A stretch of 64,000 nt of DNA from Mycolicibacterium hodleri (GCF_006439015.1 NZ_RCZG01000003.1:1278-65277), one strand, 5' to 3'; shown: positions 16,382 through 25,003, counted from the stretch's first letter. Numbers and translations are program-made. The notes: generated by a model from the letters alone, not told the origin.

Positions 16382-17236
16382 CTACTGCAGCGTCGTCGCC
16401 AGGTAGTCGAAGACCTTCTGGGGCACCACGTCGGCGTCGCGTACGACGAGGTGGTGCACGGGAGCCGTCATCGCGTGGACGAGGTTCGCCGCTTGGCCGG
16501 CGAACACGGTGTCCTCCTCCCACTCGAGGACGAGGGCCGGCGTGGTGATCCGCCGAATGTCGTTGGCCGTCAGCGAATATTCGGCCGTCTTGCGGATGTA
16601 CTCGACCGCACTCGCCACGCCACACACCCGCTGGCCGTTCCGCAATGCCCACCGGATCGAGGGGCTCTGCGCCATCAGTTCGTCGAGCATGGCGGCGGCG
16701 GCGTCATCGCGGTCATCCTCGACGAGCTCGAGGATCGGTTCCGGAACATGCGGGTAGGCCGCGTAGAACGTCGTCATGGTGTCGTTGCAGACGATCGCCG
16801 CAGACCGGTGATCGTACGCCGCATGGCGGGCGACGAAGTACCCACCGAGGCCGTCACCGAACTGCACGATCTTCTCACCGTCGATCTCGGGAAGGCGGAC
16901 GGCCCAGTCGACCACCGGGCCAAGCACGTTCTCCCAATCGGGGCGCATCGGCACCTGCCGATCCCGAATCATCGAGCCTTGGCCCGGGCCGTCGTACACC
17001 AGGAAGTTGTAACCACGGCTCAATGCCGTCGCACCGATGACGGAGTAGCCCTCCTTACGAGTCGGGCCAAAACCGCTGGTGTAGATCATCGTCGGGCGCG
17101 GCGTGCCACTGTCGTCGACGAGGAACAGGTAGCCGGGAAGCTCGCCGCCTTCGTACGCGATGCCGACCTGGACGAAGGGCGCGGCCAGCGATTCCTCGTC
17201 GTGCGAAGTGCACTCAACAGTCATGTCGACAATCAT
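16382..17236 (-). CDS. Alpha/beta-hydrolase-fold protein, probable pseudoenzyme
   Basis: A 284-residue protein related to dienelactone-hydrolase/2,6-dihydropseudooxynicotine-hydrolase-type enzymes (YDGPGQGSMIRD, then RLPEIDGEKIVQFG). The nucleophile elbow, normally G-x-S-x-G-G, reads G127-D-G-L-G-G132: the catalytic serine is glycine 129. The C-terminal loop that normally carries the catalytic histidine is also missing, since VHHLVVRDAD runs straight into VPQKVFDYLATTL. An acidic residue after LVLEWEED may remain. Catalysis by the normal triad is therefore unlikely. It is convergent with the sulfatase and divergent from the acetolactate-synthase-like gene. Start ATG 17236, or 17224. Confidence 0.75.
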   Translation of the reverse strand: MIVDMTVECTSHDEESLAAPFVQVGIAYEGGELPGYLFLVDDSGTPRPTMIYTSGFGPTRKEGYSVIGATALSRGYNFLVYDGPGQGSMIRDRQVPMRPDWENVLGPVVDWAVRLPEIDGEKIVQFGDGLGGYFVARHAAYDHRSAAIVCNDTMTTFYAAYPHVPEPILELVEDDRDDAAAAMLDELMAQSPSIRWALRNGQRVCGVASAVEYIRKTAEYSLTANDIRRITTPALVLEWEEDTVFAGQAANLVHAMTAPVHHLVVRDADVVPQKVFDYLATTLQ

Positions 17237-17280
17237 CTCGGCGCGGGTCGATGATGTCGTCGCCGCTCGCCCCCATCCGC

Positions 17281-17300
17281 ACTACCGGCTAGCGGGTAGT
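17281..17300. promoter_or_regulatory. 20-bp near-perfect palindrome, candidate operator
   Basis: ACTACCGGCTAGCGGGTAGT is self-complementary except for one base pair on each side of the GCTAGC centre. It lies in the gap between two divergent genes, 24 bp before the -10 box of the rightward gene, where a repressor could block both promoters. The regulator is unknown; none is encoded next to it. Confidence 0.55.
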
Positions 17301-17324
17301 CGGGAGCGTACTCGGCGCGGCGAT

Positions 17325-17330
17325 TAGGCT
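17325..17330 (+). promoter_or_regulatory. -10 box (TAGGCT) for leaderless acetolactate-synthase-like gene
   Basis: TAGGCT is followed by 6 nt (CGAGCC) and then ATG 17337. No ribosome binding site is present. This fits a mycobacterial leaderless promoter. Confidence 0.55.
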
Positions 17331-17336
17331 CGAGCC

Positions 17337-18998
17337 ATGGGAGAACCCAACCGCACCACGGCAGAGTTGATCGTCGAATGCCTGGAGAGCGAGGGTGTCA
17401 CGCACGTCTTCGGCATCCCCGGTGAGGAGAACATCCGGCTGGTCGATGCACTGTCGCGATCCTCGATCGAGTACGTGCTCACCCGCCACGAACAGGGTGC
17501 GTCGTTCATGGCCGAGGTCTACGGGCGGCTGACGGGCAAGGCGGGCGTGTGCTCTGCGACCCTGGGACCCGGCGCGATCAACCTTCTCCTCGGTGTCGCC
17601 GATGCTACGACGAATTCGACTCCGGTGCTTGCGCTCTCGGCTCAGGTGGGCATGCGGCGGAGCTATAAGGAATCACATCAGGGCGTCGATCTGGTCTCCA
17701 TGTTCGAGCCGGTGACGAAGTGGTCGGCGTTGGTCGCGACGCCGGGCGCGGTACCCGAGATGGTCCGCAAGGCGTTCAAGCTCGCCCAGACCGAGCGGCC
17801 GGGCGCCGTCTACCTGGCCGTCCCCGAAGACGTCGAGTCCGCGGACGCACCCGCCGAGTCCGCACCGCTGCGCGTGAACGTGCCCCGCCCCGACGACCCC
17901 TCCGCCACCCAGATCGCCCGTGCCGCCGACATCCTGCGCGCGGCGCGCAACCCCGTGGTGCTGGCCGGCCACGGTGCCGCCAGGACCCACGCTGCCGAGG
18001 CGGTGCGCCGATTCGCCGACACCCTCGGTATCCCCGTCGCCACCACCTTCCACGGCAAGGGCGTGATGCCCGACGACCACCCCCTCGCCCTCGGAGCCGT
18101 CGGGTTCATGCGACACGACTACGTGAACTTCGGATTCGATCAGGCCGACGTGATCATCGCTGCGGGCTACGAGCTGCAGGAGTTCGATCCGGTCCGCATC
18201 AACCCGAGCGGTGCCACGAAGATCATCCACATCCACCGCTTCCCTGCCGAGGTGGACGCTCACTACGACGTCTCCGTGGGGCTCACCGCCGACATCGGGC
18301 GGTGCCTCGACGAGCTCGCGGCCGCGGTGCAACGCGAGCATCCGCCGACGTCGGGGCAGGAGCGCATCCGCGAGCTCCTCGCCGAAGAACTCGATGGCGG
18401 TCGAGCGGACGACAGGTTCCCGTTGGCACCGGCTCGAATCGTCGCCGATACCAGGGCGGCGCTGGGACGCGAGGACATCGTGCTGGTCGACACCGGCGCA
18501 CTGAAGATGTGGATGGCCAGGCTCTACCCGACCTACGAACCCAATACGTGCCTGATCTCCAACGGTCTGTCGACGATGGCGTGGACCCTGCCGGGAGCGA
18601 TTGCCGCCAAGATTGCGCGGCCCGACGCGAACGTGCTCGTCGCCACCGGCGACGGTTCGTTCCTGATGAACAGCCAGGAGATCGAGACTGCACTGCGCGT
18701 CGGGACGCCGATGGTGATCCTGATCTGGGTCGACGAGGCGTATGGGCTGATCAGTTGGAAGATGGACCTCGAGATCGGGCACAACGTCGACACCCGGTTC
18801 AACAACCCCGACTTCGTCGCCTACGCCGAGAGTTTTGGCGCGAAGGGCTACCGCATCTGCTCGGCCGACGAGCTGCTGCCCACGCTGCGGGAAGCGTTGG
18901 AGGCCAACACCGTCAGCGTCGTCGCCTGTCCGGTCGACTACAGCGCCAACAGTGCGCTCATTGCGTCGCTTGGCGAGCTGGACGAGTCCTGGTCATGA
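17337..18998 (+). CDS. Acetolactate-synthase large-subunit-like ThDP enzyme
   Basis: A 553-residue thiamine-diphosphate enzyme of the AHAS/pyruvate-oxidase family. The catalytic glutamate sits in TRHEQGASF (E52), the FGIPGEENI start is typical, and the ThDP-binding stretch GDGSFLMNSQEIETALR with LIWVDEAYGL lies near residues 438-470. It probably condenses or decarboxylates 2-oxo acids such as pyruvate. No small regulatory subunit gene is nearby, and the sequence feels closer to catabolic AlsS-type or uncharacterised actinobacterial members than to biosynthetic IlvB, so a role in branched-chain amino acid synthesis is doubtful. It overlaps the convergent membrane-protein gene by 41 nt. Confidence 0.8.
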   Translation: MGEPNRTTAELIVECLESEGVTHVFGIPGEENIRLVDALSRSSIEYVLTRHEQGASFMAEVYGRLTGKAGVCSATLGPGAINLLLGVADATTNSTPVLALSAQVGMRRSYKESHQGVDLVSMFEPVTKWSALVATPGAVPEMVRKAFKLAQTERPGAVYLAVPEDVESADAPAESAPLRVNVPRPDDPSATQIARAADILRAARNPVVLAGHGAARTHAAEAVRRFADTLGIPVATTFHGKGVMPDDHPLALGAVGFMRHDYVNFGFDQADVIIAAGYELQEFDPVRINPSGATKIIHIHRFPAEVDAHYDVSVGLTADIGRCLDELAAAVQREHPPTSGQERIRELLAEELDGGRADDRFPLAPARIVADTRAALGREDIVLVDTGALKMWMARLYPTYEPNTCLISNGLSTMAWTLPGAIAAKIARPDANVLVATGDGSFLMNSQEIETALRVGTPMVILIWVDEAYGLISWKMDLEIGHNVDTRFNNPDFVAYAESFGAKGYRICSADELLPTLREALEANTVSVVACPVDYSANSALIASLGELDESWS

Positions 18999-19464
18999 CA
19001 CTCTTCACGACGTAGAGGACCGCGCTGGTGAGGTAGAAGCCCGCCACCAGCAGGAGCCAGCGTTGCAGGAACGGTTCTTGGGTGAGTCCGGTCGCGGCGG
19101 TATAGGTGAAGGCCCCCTGCCGGATGATCCCGGGAAGGAACAGCGCAAACGTCAAGGCCGCCGCCATCGTCGGCATCCGGATGTAATTCGTCAATGGAAC
19201 CCGGTGCGGATCGCGCGGTTTCGCGTCACGATGCCCCTTGGGCAGCAGCCGTTCCGCCAAGGCATAGAGCGGAAACAGGATGAGGTCGTGGCCGATCACG
19301 GCGACCGCGAACCACACCGCGATGGACTGCCACCACACCCTGGGGTTGAACAGCTGGTCGAACCCGAGCACCGAGATCGTGTAGGCGGCCAGCGCCAGCG
19401 CACCGAGGAGGACGATCAGGTGCAGGACGTGCTCGCCGTAGAGCCTTTTGAAGTGGCTCATCAT
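18958..19464 (-). CDS. Small integral membrane protein paired with molybdoenzyme
   Basis: A 168-residue protein with four hydrophobic helices (LIVLLGALALAAYTISVL; SIAVWFAVAVIGHDLILFPLYA; MPTMAAALTFALFLPG; LLLVAGFYLTSAVLYVV) and a basic tail. Its first ATG (19464) overlaps the stop of the molybdoenzyme gene (TGATG), with GGGAGG just upstream, so the two are coupled. I do not recognise a named family. A GHDLILFPLYALAERLLP segment recurs in actinobacterial membrane proteins of unknown role. It may act as a membrane partner or electron-transfer subunit of the molybdoenzyme; this rests only on coupling. Confidence 0.7.
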   Translation of the reverse strand: MMSHFKRLYGEHVLHLIVLLGALALAAYTISVLGFDQLFNPRVWWQSIAVWFAVAVIGHDLILFPLYALAERLLPKGHRDAKPRDPHRVPLTNYIRMPTMAAALTFALFLPGIIRQGAFTYTAATGLTQEPFLQRWLLLVAGFYLTSAVLYVVKSVMTRTRPARQATQ

Positions 19465-20789
19465 CAGACCTCCCGGAAGTCGATGGAAGCCACCCATTTC
19501 GTGCAATGCACTCCGGGGAGCGCAGGGACGATGATCCGGGCCGGATAGCCGTGGTCCAGCGACAGGTCGGCGCCGTTGACCCGAAATGCCAGCAGCGCAT
19601 CGGGATTGAGCACCTGGTTGCGCTGCAGCCGAGCATGATTGAACGCACCGAAGCGTTCCAGCGAGGAGACGATGGCCGAGCCCGGCTGGGGCCGCCCCGC
19701 AGCAGCGGCGAGGTCGGCCAGTCGAACACCCGTCCACGTCTGGACCGTCGACCAACCCTCGACGCAGGCCAGTGGAAGATCGACCGTGTGCTGGGGCATC
19801 GCGGCCAACATGGCCCGGTCGAGCACCACCGGCTGCGGACCGCCGAGCAGCTGCAACCGCCATCGCTCGCCCGTCAACGCCGGGTCGATGCGAGCCGTCA
19901 AGGCGGTGCGGTTTATCTGGAAGTCATTGGGTCCGTTGCCATAACTGCGACCGCGCGGAAGCAGGATCGCTAGCTGGCGAGTCCACCCGCCGACGGTTTG
20001 GCCCGCGGTCAGCACCGCAACCAGCAGCGTGCCACCACCGACGACCGCCAGGATCCCCCTTCTACTGAGCGTGGGCGGGTCGGGATCGGGCGCGACCAGA
20101 CCGTCCTCGTCGAGGGGCTCGGAAACGGTGTCGGCACGCGACGTCGCGAGCACGCTTCGCATCGATCGCGACCGCAGGCTGTGAATCATCTTTGGCAGCT
20201 TGACGGCGACATGGGCGACGAATCCCGCGATGAACACCCACGCACCGAAGTAGTGCGCGGTGTAGAAGCTGAACCCGAAGATGTAGTCGTACTGGATGTT
20301 CAGCACGCCGGTGACGATCTCGAACAGGACGCCGCCGACGAGCATCAGCAGCGAGACGCGCTCGATGACGTTGGCCACCGAACGGGCGGGGGGCCAGGTG
20401 AACAACCGGGGTATCACCGACCAGAGCTTGGCCAGCACGATGGGGATCATGATCAGCCCCAGACCGACGTGGAGGCCCTGGGTGAGGCGGTACAGCCAGC
20501 TCGGGTTGCTGGGCCAGTCGAACGACGGCAACTTGAGCCATCCGACGTCCGCTGGAATGGCCATCCCGAACTTCGGTCCGTAGGCGATGTAGGAGAGAAG
20601 TCCCGTGAGGATGACGATCGGCAGGACCACCAGCAGCACGGCGCCGAACACCGACGTCAGCCACGGGCCCCGCAATGGGCTTCGCCATCGAATGCGCGAC
20701 AGACCCGGCGGTGGATGATTCTCCAGCGTTCGCCACAGCGCAGGGGGAAATCCGTGCTCGGGCTGCTCGTCGGGCTCGTCGGTGTGCAC
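19464..20789 (-). CDS. Membrane-bound molybdopterin oxidoreductase with N-terminal four-helix domain and internal twin-arginine motif
   Basis: A 441-residue fusion. Four helices (about 46-68, 105-120, 144-161, 180-200) form a cytochrome-b-like membrane domain with possible haem ligands H107, H179 and H193. After a polar loop comes SRRGILAVVGGGTLLVAVL (242-260), a twin-arginine motif followed by a fifth helix. The C-terminal SUOX/YedY-type domain carries the molybdenum-ligand cysteine C342 in LPLACVEGWSTVQTW. The five-helix layout with a Tat-like last helix matches the actinobacterial membrane proteins known to be inserted by Sec and Tat together. The extracytoplasmic substrate is unknown. Confidence 0.8.
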   Translation of the reverse strand: MHTDEPDEQPEHGFPPALWRTLENHPPPGLSRIRWRSPLRGPWLTSVFGAVLLVVLPIVILTGLLSYIAYGPKFGMAIPADVGWLKLPSFDWPSNPSWLYRLTQGLHVGLGLIMIPIVLAKLWSVIPRLFTWPPARSVANVIERVSLLMLVGGVLFEIVTGVLNIQYDYIFGFSFYTAHYFGAWVFIAGFVAHVAVKLPKMIHSLRSRSMRSVLATSRADTVSEPLDEDGLVAPDPDPPTLSRRGILAVVGGGTLLVAVLTAGQTVGGWTRQLAILLPRGRSYGNGPNDFQINRTALTARIDPALTGERWRLQLLGGPQPVVLDRAMLAAMPQHTVDLPLACVEGWSTVQTWTGVRLADLAAAAGRPQPGSAIVSSLERFGAFNHARLQRNQVLNPDALLAFRVNGADLSLDHGYPARIIVPALPGVHCTKWVASIDFREV

Positions 20790-20918
20790 GTGTACCTATT
20801 CGTTTGCCTGGTCTGCGCGGACAGGAGCTAAGTGTTCCCCCGTCTGCGATCCGTTACGTCGGTATTCGCGATGATCACTCGTGACGATCGAAGACGCTGA
20901 CCCGCGGCCACGCTGGCC

Positions 20919-20924
20919 TAACGT
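20919..20924 (+). promoter_or_regulatory. -10 box (TAACGT) for leaderless chorismate mutase gene
   Basis: TAACGT is followed by GTTCCC (6 nt) and ATG 20931, with no ribosome binding site. Confidence 0.5.
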
Positions 20925-20930
20925 GTTCCC

Positions 20931-21506
20931 ATGACCGTCACCGCTTTGGCTCGTCACGTCGGAAGCGTCGTCGTCGGTGCCGCACTGGCCCTGATGGCCA
21001 CATCCGTTCACGCGGACGCGGATGAGCCGGCGCCCCTGTTCGCGTTGGTCGACGCCGCTGCGCAGCGCCTGCTGACCGCCGATGCCGTGGCTGCCTCCAA
21101 GTGGGCGACCGGGGCGGCGATCGAGGATCCCGCTCGCGAGCGCCAGGTGATCGAGGCGGTGACTGCGGCGGCAGGCGAGAAGGGAGTCGACTCCGGTTAC
21201 GTCGCAAGGGCCTTCCGCAACCAGATCGATGCGACGGTCGCCGTCCAATACGACCTCTTCAGCGGCTGGAAACTTGATCCCGTCGCCGCTCCGACGACAG
21301 CGCCCGACCTGTCGGACTCGCGCGCCGCAATCGATACGCTCAATCGCGCCATGGTGTCCGAGATCGCCGGGCAATGGGATGCGCTGCATTCACCGCTATG
21401 CCTCCGCGATCTCGATGCCGCCAGAAGCGCCGTGGTCGACGAGCGCAGTCTCGACGACATATATCGGCGGGCCCTGACCTTCGCCACCCGGTCGTACTGC
21501 CCGTAG
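20931..21506 (+). CDS. Secreted chorismate mutase, AroQ-gamma class
   Basis: A 191-residue protein with a cleavable signal peptide (VVGAALALMATSVHADA, cleavage near residue 29). The mature helix starts LVDAAAQRLLTADAVAASKWATGAAIEDPAREREV-like (here RERQVIEAV), giving the Arg, Lys and second Arg of the AroQ active site; RNQIDATVAVQ supplies the next helix. Two late cysteines (PLCLRDL and SYCP at the end) match the disulfide of M. tuberculosis Rv1885c. It converts chorismate to prephenate outside the cytoplasm; why mycobacteria secrete it is not settled. The gene is monocistronic. Confidence 0.88.
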   Translation: MTVTALARHVGSVVVGAALALMATSVHADADEPAPLFALVDAAAQRLLTADAVAASKWATGAAIEDPARERQVIEAVTAAAGEKGVDSGYVARAFRNQIDATVAVQYDLFSGWKLDPVAAPTTAPDLSDSRAAIDTLNRAMVSEIAGQWDALHSPLCLRDLDAARSAVVDERSLDDIYRRALTFATRSYCP

Positions 21507-21690
21507 CCGCACTTCCGCCACGGGCCGATCGATCGAATACAACTGTCGGCGTGCGTATTTCGCGTTCACCGCAGAGGCCTGCCGGTGGACTTGCGCGAAA
21601 TGGCTTACCACGGGCGTCAACCGATTAGGTGATATGGGCGGGCACGGTTTACTCTTGCCCGCGGTTCGTCGTCGACACAGGAAATCCTTC

Positions 21691-21969
21691 ATGCCTACTC
21701 AGCCCACCTTGCGGCGTGCACAGTCCCTTCGTAGCACCCGCAGGCAGCGCATCGCTCCGCGCGTGAACTTCCCGACTGTCGGTCAGAGCTTCGACATCGA
21801 GATCAGCCGCGAGATCGACGGTTGGACCATCCGAATTCCCGAGATCGGTGGAGTAGCGCACGCCCGGCGTCGCTCCACCGTCGAGTTGGCGGCCAGGGAG
21901 TGCATCGCCAACACGACCGGCATTCCGATCGGCTACGTGGCCATCTTCGTCACGAGTGAGATCGGCTAG
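21691..21969 (+). CDS. Small basic protein with HicB-like antitoxin fold, no HicA partner
   Basis: A 92-residue protein. ATG 21691 was chosen because AGGAA lies 7 nt upstream; an in-frame extension to 21634 lacks a site. A basic N-terminal tail (RRAQSLRSTRRQR) precedes the core FDIEISREIDGWTIRIPEIGG, a strand pattern like HicB or related partial-RNase-H-fold antitoxins, and then an Ala/Arg helix and YVAIFV. No HicA-type mRNA interferase is encoded on either side. It could be a stand-alone regulator of unknown function; the fold call is tentative. Confidence 0.5.
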   Translation: MPTQPTLRRAQSLRSTRRQRIAPRVNFPTVGQSFDIEISREIDGWTIRIPEIGGVAHARRRSTVELAARECIANTTGIPIGYVAIFVTSEIG

Positions 21970-21982
21970 CCGCGCGTCCCTC

Positions 21983-23233
21983 CTAGACCCTCGCCGCGCG
22001 ATTGGCCGTCGCGACAGCGAAGGCATGCATGGGCAGCGCCAGACCCGTTGCCATGGCAGCGATGACGAGCGCGGCGACGGCCCCGTCCGACGCCAACGAG
22101 TTCAGGAGCTGCGATGTCGGCAGCTGAGCGAACTGCACCAACCCGCTGAGCATCCGAAACACGTAGACACCGGGCACCAGAGCCACGACGGACGCGAACC
22201 CGATCGCCGCGAAAGGGATTCGTAGGTAGTGCGAGATCGGCACCAGCAGAACGCCGGCCACCAGACACGACACGAGCGCTGCCGTGGCGATGCCCGCGTG
22301 ACCGACCGTGAGAGCCAACCAGTGCGCGGCGTGGGCGAGCATGCCCATGCCAACGGGCCAGACGATCATCCGGTACGGCATGGAGAAGAACACCGGGTAG
22401 GACCCGGCGGCAATGCCCGCCGCCATCACGTCCACGTAGAGCGGCACCGTCGCGCCCGACTGAGCGACGGACAAGTCCAGGCCACCCACCGCGAGCCCGA
22501 GGATGAGGCCGGCGCCGATCGCCGCCAGAATCATGGCGGCGTAGCCCAGTCGTGCGATGCCCAACGAGACGCGTATCGCCAGGAGGTCGAGGGCACCGTT
22601 GAGGATGTGCGGCCCCGGGACCAGAACCATGGCCGGACAGAGCACCACCAGTCCCACGGCGCCATCGATCCGGAGATCGTTCGCGACCACACCGAGCAGC
22701 CCCGCGATCAAGGCGGCCATGAACGCCTGGGTCAGGATGCCTGCACCGAGGCGGCCCAGACCCCGCCGCGTCAAGCCACCAAGGGCGGCGCTGACGGCGA
22801 TCACCAGCACGGTGACGGGATCATGGGCTCCGAAGATCACCGCGAGCGCGCCTGCTCCGGTCGCGCAGGCACCACTGAAGAGGAAGGTGTTTGACGCCGG
22901 TTCCCCCTGCGCCGTCGCCAGGCCCCGTTGCACGGTGTCGCGATCGAGCGGACCGTCCTGGGCCCGGTCGATGACCTTCATCGCCGTTGCGACTCGCCTC
23001 ATGCTCACACCGGTCGGCGAGATGGCGGCGACCCGGATCGCGTCCCCCGGACCGGTCAGCTGGAGCGACGGCCACGTCGGAATCAGCGTGATGGCGCTGT
23101 TCAGGCCGCGATTCAACCGATCAACCGCCGTCAGCGTCATGCCGGTGGACTGACCGTTGGCATACAGCAGTGCGGCAGCATCCAGCACGATGTCAATCGG
23201 GTCGTGCGCGGCCGCCCCGTCGGTCGGCATCAA
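21983..23233 (-). CDS. Threonine/serine exporter, ThrE family
   Basis: A 416-residue membrane protein with a soluble N-terminal part (YANGQSTGMTLTAVDRL) and about ten helices, including SNTFLFSGACATGAGALAVIFGA, LCPAMVLVPGPHILNGALDLLA and ALVPGVYVFRMLSGL. This is the layout of actinobacterial ThrE (fused DUF1212 and DUF3815 halves), which exports threonine and serine by proton antiport. Its ATG overlaps the fumarase stop by 4 nt, so fumarase and exporter are co-translated. A link could be export of an amino or dicarboxylic acid related to fumarate metabolism; that is a guess. Confidence 0.82.
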   Translation of the reverse strand: MMPTDGAAAHDPIDIVLDAAALLYANGQSTGMTLTAVDRLNRGLNSAITLIPTWPSLQLTGPGDAIRVAAISPTGVSMRRVATAMKVIDRAQDGPLDRDTVQRGLATAQGEPASNTFLFSGACATGAGALAVIFGAHDPVTVLVIAVSAALGGLTRRGLGRLGAGILTQAFMAALIAGLLGVVANDLRIDGAVGLVVLCPAMVLVPGPHILNGALDLLAIRVSLGIARLGYAAMILAAIGAGLILGLAVGGLDLSVAQSGATVPLYVDVMAAGIAAGSYPVFFSMPYRMIVWPVGMGMLAHAAHWLALTVGHAGIATAALVSCLVAGVLLVPISHYLRIPFAAIGFASVVALVPGVYVFRMLSGLVQFAQLPTSQLLNSLASDGAVAALVIAAMATGLALPMHAFAVATANRAARV

Positions 23234-24690
23234 GCGCCGCCGGCACCGTTGCCCACCATCCCACGTGGGTCGACGACGGAGTCGAACTGCTCAGCGGTGA
23301 CGTGTCCGGACGACACCGCGGCGTCGCGCAGCGTCGTTCCCTTGGCCAACGCGTCCTCGGCGATGTGGGCGGCGTTCTGATAGCCGATCACCGGGCTGAG
23401 CGCGGTCACCAGCATCAAGCTCTCCGAGACGTAATTCGTGATCCGGTCGGTGTTGAGAGTAGTTCCACGAACCGAGAATTCGAGGAACTTGCCGCAGCCG
23501 TCACCCAGGATGCGCGCGGAGTGCAGGAAGTTGTTGACGATGACGGGCCGCATCGCATTGAGTTCGAAGTTGCCCTGCGATCCCGCCAGCGCGACCGCGG
23601 TGTCGTTGCCGATCACCTGGATCGCGATCATCACCAGCGCTTCACACTGCGTCGGATTGACCTTCCCCGGCATGATCGACGAGCCCGGCTCGTTGGCGGG
23701 CAACAGCAATTCGCCGAAGCCGCACCGTGGTCCGGAGGCAAGCCAACGCATGTCGTTGGCGATCTTCATCAGCGCGACGGCAAGTCCGCGAAGAGCCGCG
23801 TGCGCCCGAACCATCGGGTCGAGAGATCCCAGTGCGGCGAACTTGTTGGGCGCCGTGACGTAGGCGGCCCCGGTCAGCCGGGCGAGCTCGGCGGCGACGT
23901 CGAGACTGAAGCCCGCGGGTGCATTCAGGCCCGTTCCCACGGCAGTGCCTCCGACCGCCAACTCCAGCAGGCCCGCCCGAGCATGCCGCAGCTCGGCGAC
24001 GCAGGCGGTCAGCTGGGCCGAGTATCCCGACCACTCCTGCCCGACGGTCAATGGCACGGCATCCTCTAGGTGCGTGCGACCGATCTTGACCACGTCGGCC
24101 CACTGCGCTGCCTTGGCGGCGATCTCGTCGTGCAGGTCCTGCACCCGCGGTATCAGCCGGTCGTCAAGTTCGGTGACAGCGGCGATGTGCATCGCAGTGG
24201 GGAAGGTGTCATTGCTGCTCTGTCCCATGTTCACGTGATCGTTCGGACCCACGGGTCGCTGGCTGCCGAGCTCGCCGCCCACGAGTTGGATGGCTCGGTT
24301 GGACAGCACCTCGTTCACGTTCATGTTGCTCTGCGTACCGGAACCCGTCTGCCAGACGAACAGCGGGAACTCGTCGTCGAGCTTGCCTGCGATGGCTTCG
24401 TCGGCCGCCTGCACGATCACCTTCGACCGCCAGTCGGCCAGCCTGCCCGCGCGCTCGTTGACCAGCGCGCACGCCTTCTTCACCAGTCCGTAGGCGCGGT
24501 AGACCTCGATGGGCATTCGGTCGTTGCCGATCGAGAAGTGGAGCAGGGATCGCTGTGTCTGAGCGCCCCAGTACCGGTCGGCGGGGACGTCGACGGAGCC
24601 CAGGCTGTCGAACTCGCTGCGGGATCCGGTCGCCTCGATCCCGACCGGTACGTCGGAATAGGTCGGGATCGCTTCACCTGGGTTCTGCAT
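23230..24690 (-). CDS. fumC: Class II fumarate hydratase
   Basis: A 486-residue member of the fumarase/aspartase superfamily. RYWGAQTQRSLLHFSIG, QTGSGTQSNMNVNEV, MGQSSNDTFPTAMHIAA, KIGRTHLEDAVPLTVGQEW and the signature GSSIMPGKVNPTQCEA are all present. TGSGTQSNMN with SSNDTFPTAMH favours fumarase over aspartase or argininosuccinate lyase. It interconverts fumarate and L-malate in the TCA cycle as a tetramer. The N-terminus is about 20 residues longer than E. coli FumC. It heads a two-gene operon with a ThrE exporter, an unusual partner; a second housekeeping fumarase may exist elsewhere. Confidence 0.85.
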   Translation of the reverse strand: MQNPGEAIPTYSDVPVGIEATGSRSEFDSLGSVDVPADRYWGAQTQRSLLHFSIGNDRMPIEVYRAYGLVKKACALVNERAGRLADWRSKVIVQAADEAIAGKLDDEFPLFVWQTGSGTQSNMNVNEVLSNRAIQLVGGELGSQRPVGPNDHVNMGQSSNDTFPTAMHIAAVTELDDRLIPRVQDLHDEIAAKAAQWADVVKIGRTHLEDAVPLTVGQEWSGYSAQLTACVAELRHARAGLLELAVGGTAVGTGLNAPAGFSLDVAAELARLTGAAYVTAPNKFAALGSLDPMVRAHAALRGLAVALMKIANDMRWLASGPRCGFGELLLPANEPGSSIMPGKVNPTQCEALVMIAIQVIGNDTAVALAGSQGNFELNAMRPVIVNNFLHSARILGDGCGKFLEFSVRGTTLNTDRITNYVSESLMLVTALSPVIGYQNAAHIAEDALAKGTTLRDAAVSSGHVTAEQFDSVVDPRGMVGNGAGGA

Positions 24691-25003
24691 CTCGTCTCCT
24701 CTCGAAGGTTCAACGGCTGGCGGTGTGCACGGCGTGGCGATGGGTCCTATTCGGTGGTCGCGATGACCGCCACGACGGGGACACCAAGCACAACACGGGA
24801 GCGACGCCCGGCGCAGCGATCAGGACGAGACCACCACCATCTATCTCCGCCACGGCCGAGACTCGAACGGGGGTGGCGTCGTGCTGCACGCACCCCGCTC
24901 GCAACTCGCGGCGATCATCGCCCGCGATGCCTCGGCGACATCTCCGCGATTTGTGGAGTTTCGTCGGCGGTGACCGCCGTCGCCGCCGCTCAAACTCCAC
25001 AAA
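24691..25003. other. 313-base non-coding gap with terminator-like hairpin
   Basis: No frame here looks like a protein. The right part holds the long hairpin described at 24948-25005. The left part should carry the fumarase promoter, but I could not mark it with confidence. Confidence 0.5.

Noticed and set aside
14838..16652. 604-codon minus-strand frame opposite the sulfatase
   Set aside because: No domain seen, and it is the antisense of a clear sulfatase.
24710..25000. 96-codon minus-strand frame in the gap after fumarase
   Set aside because: Arg/Pro-rich, no start signal, overlaps the long hairpin.
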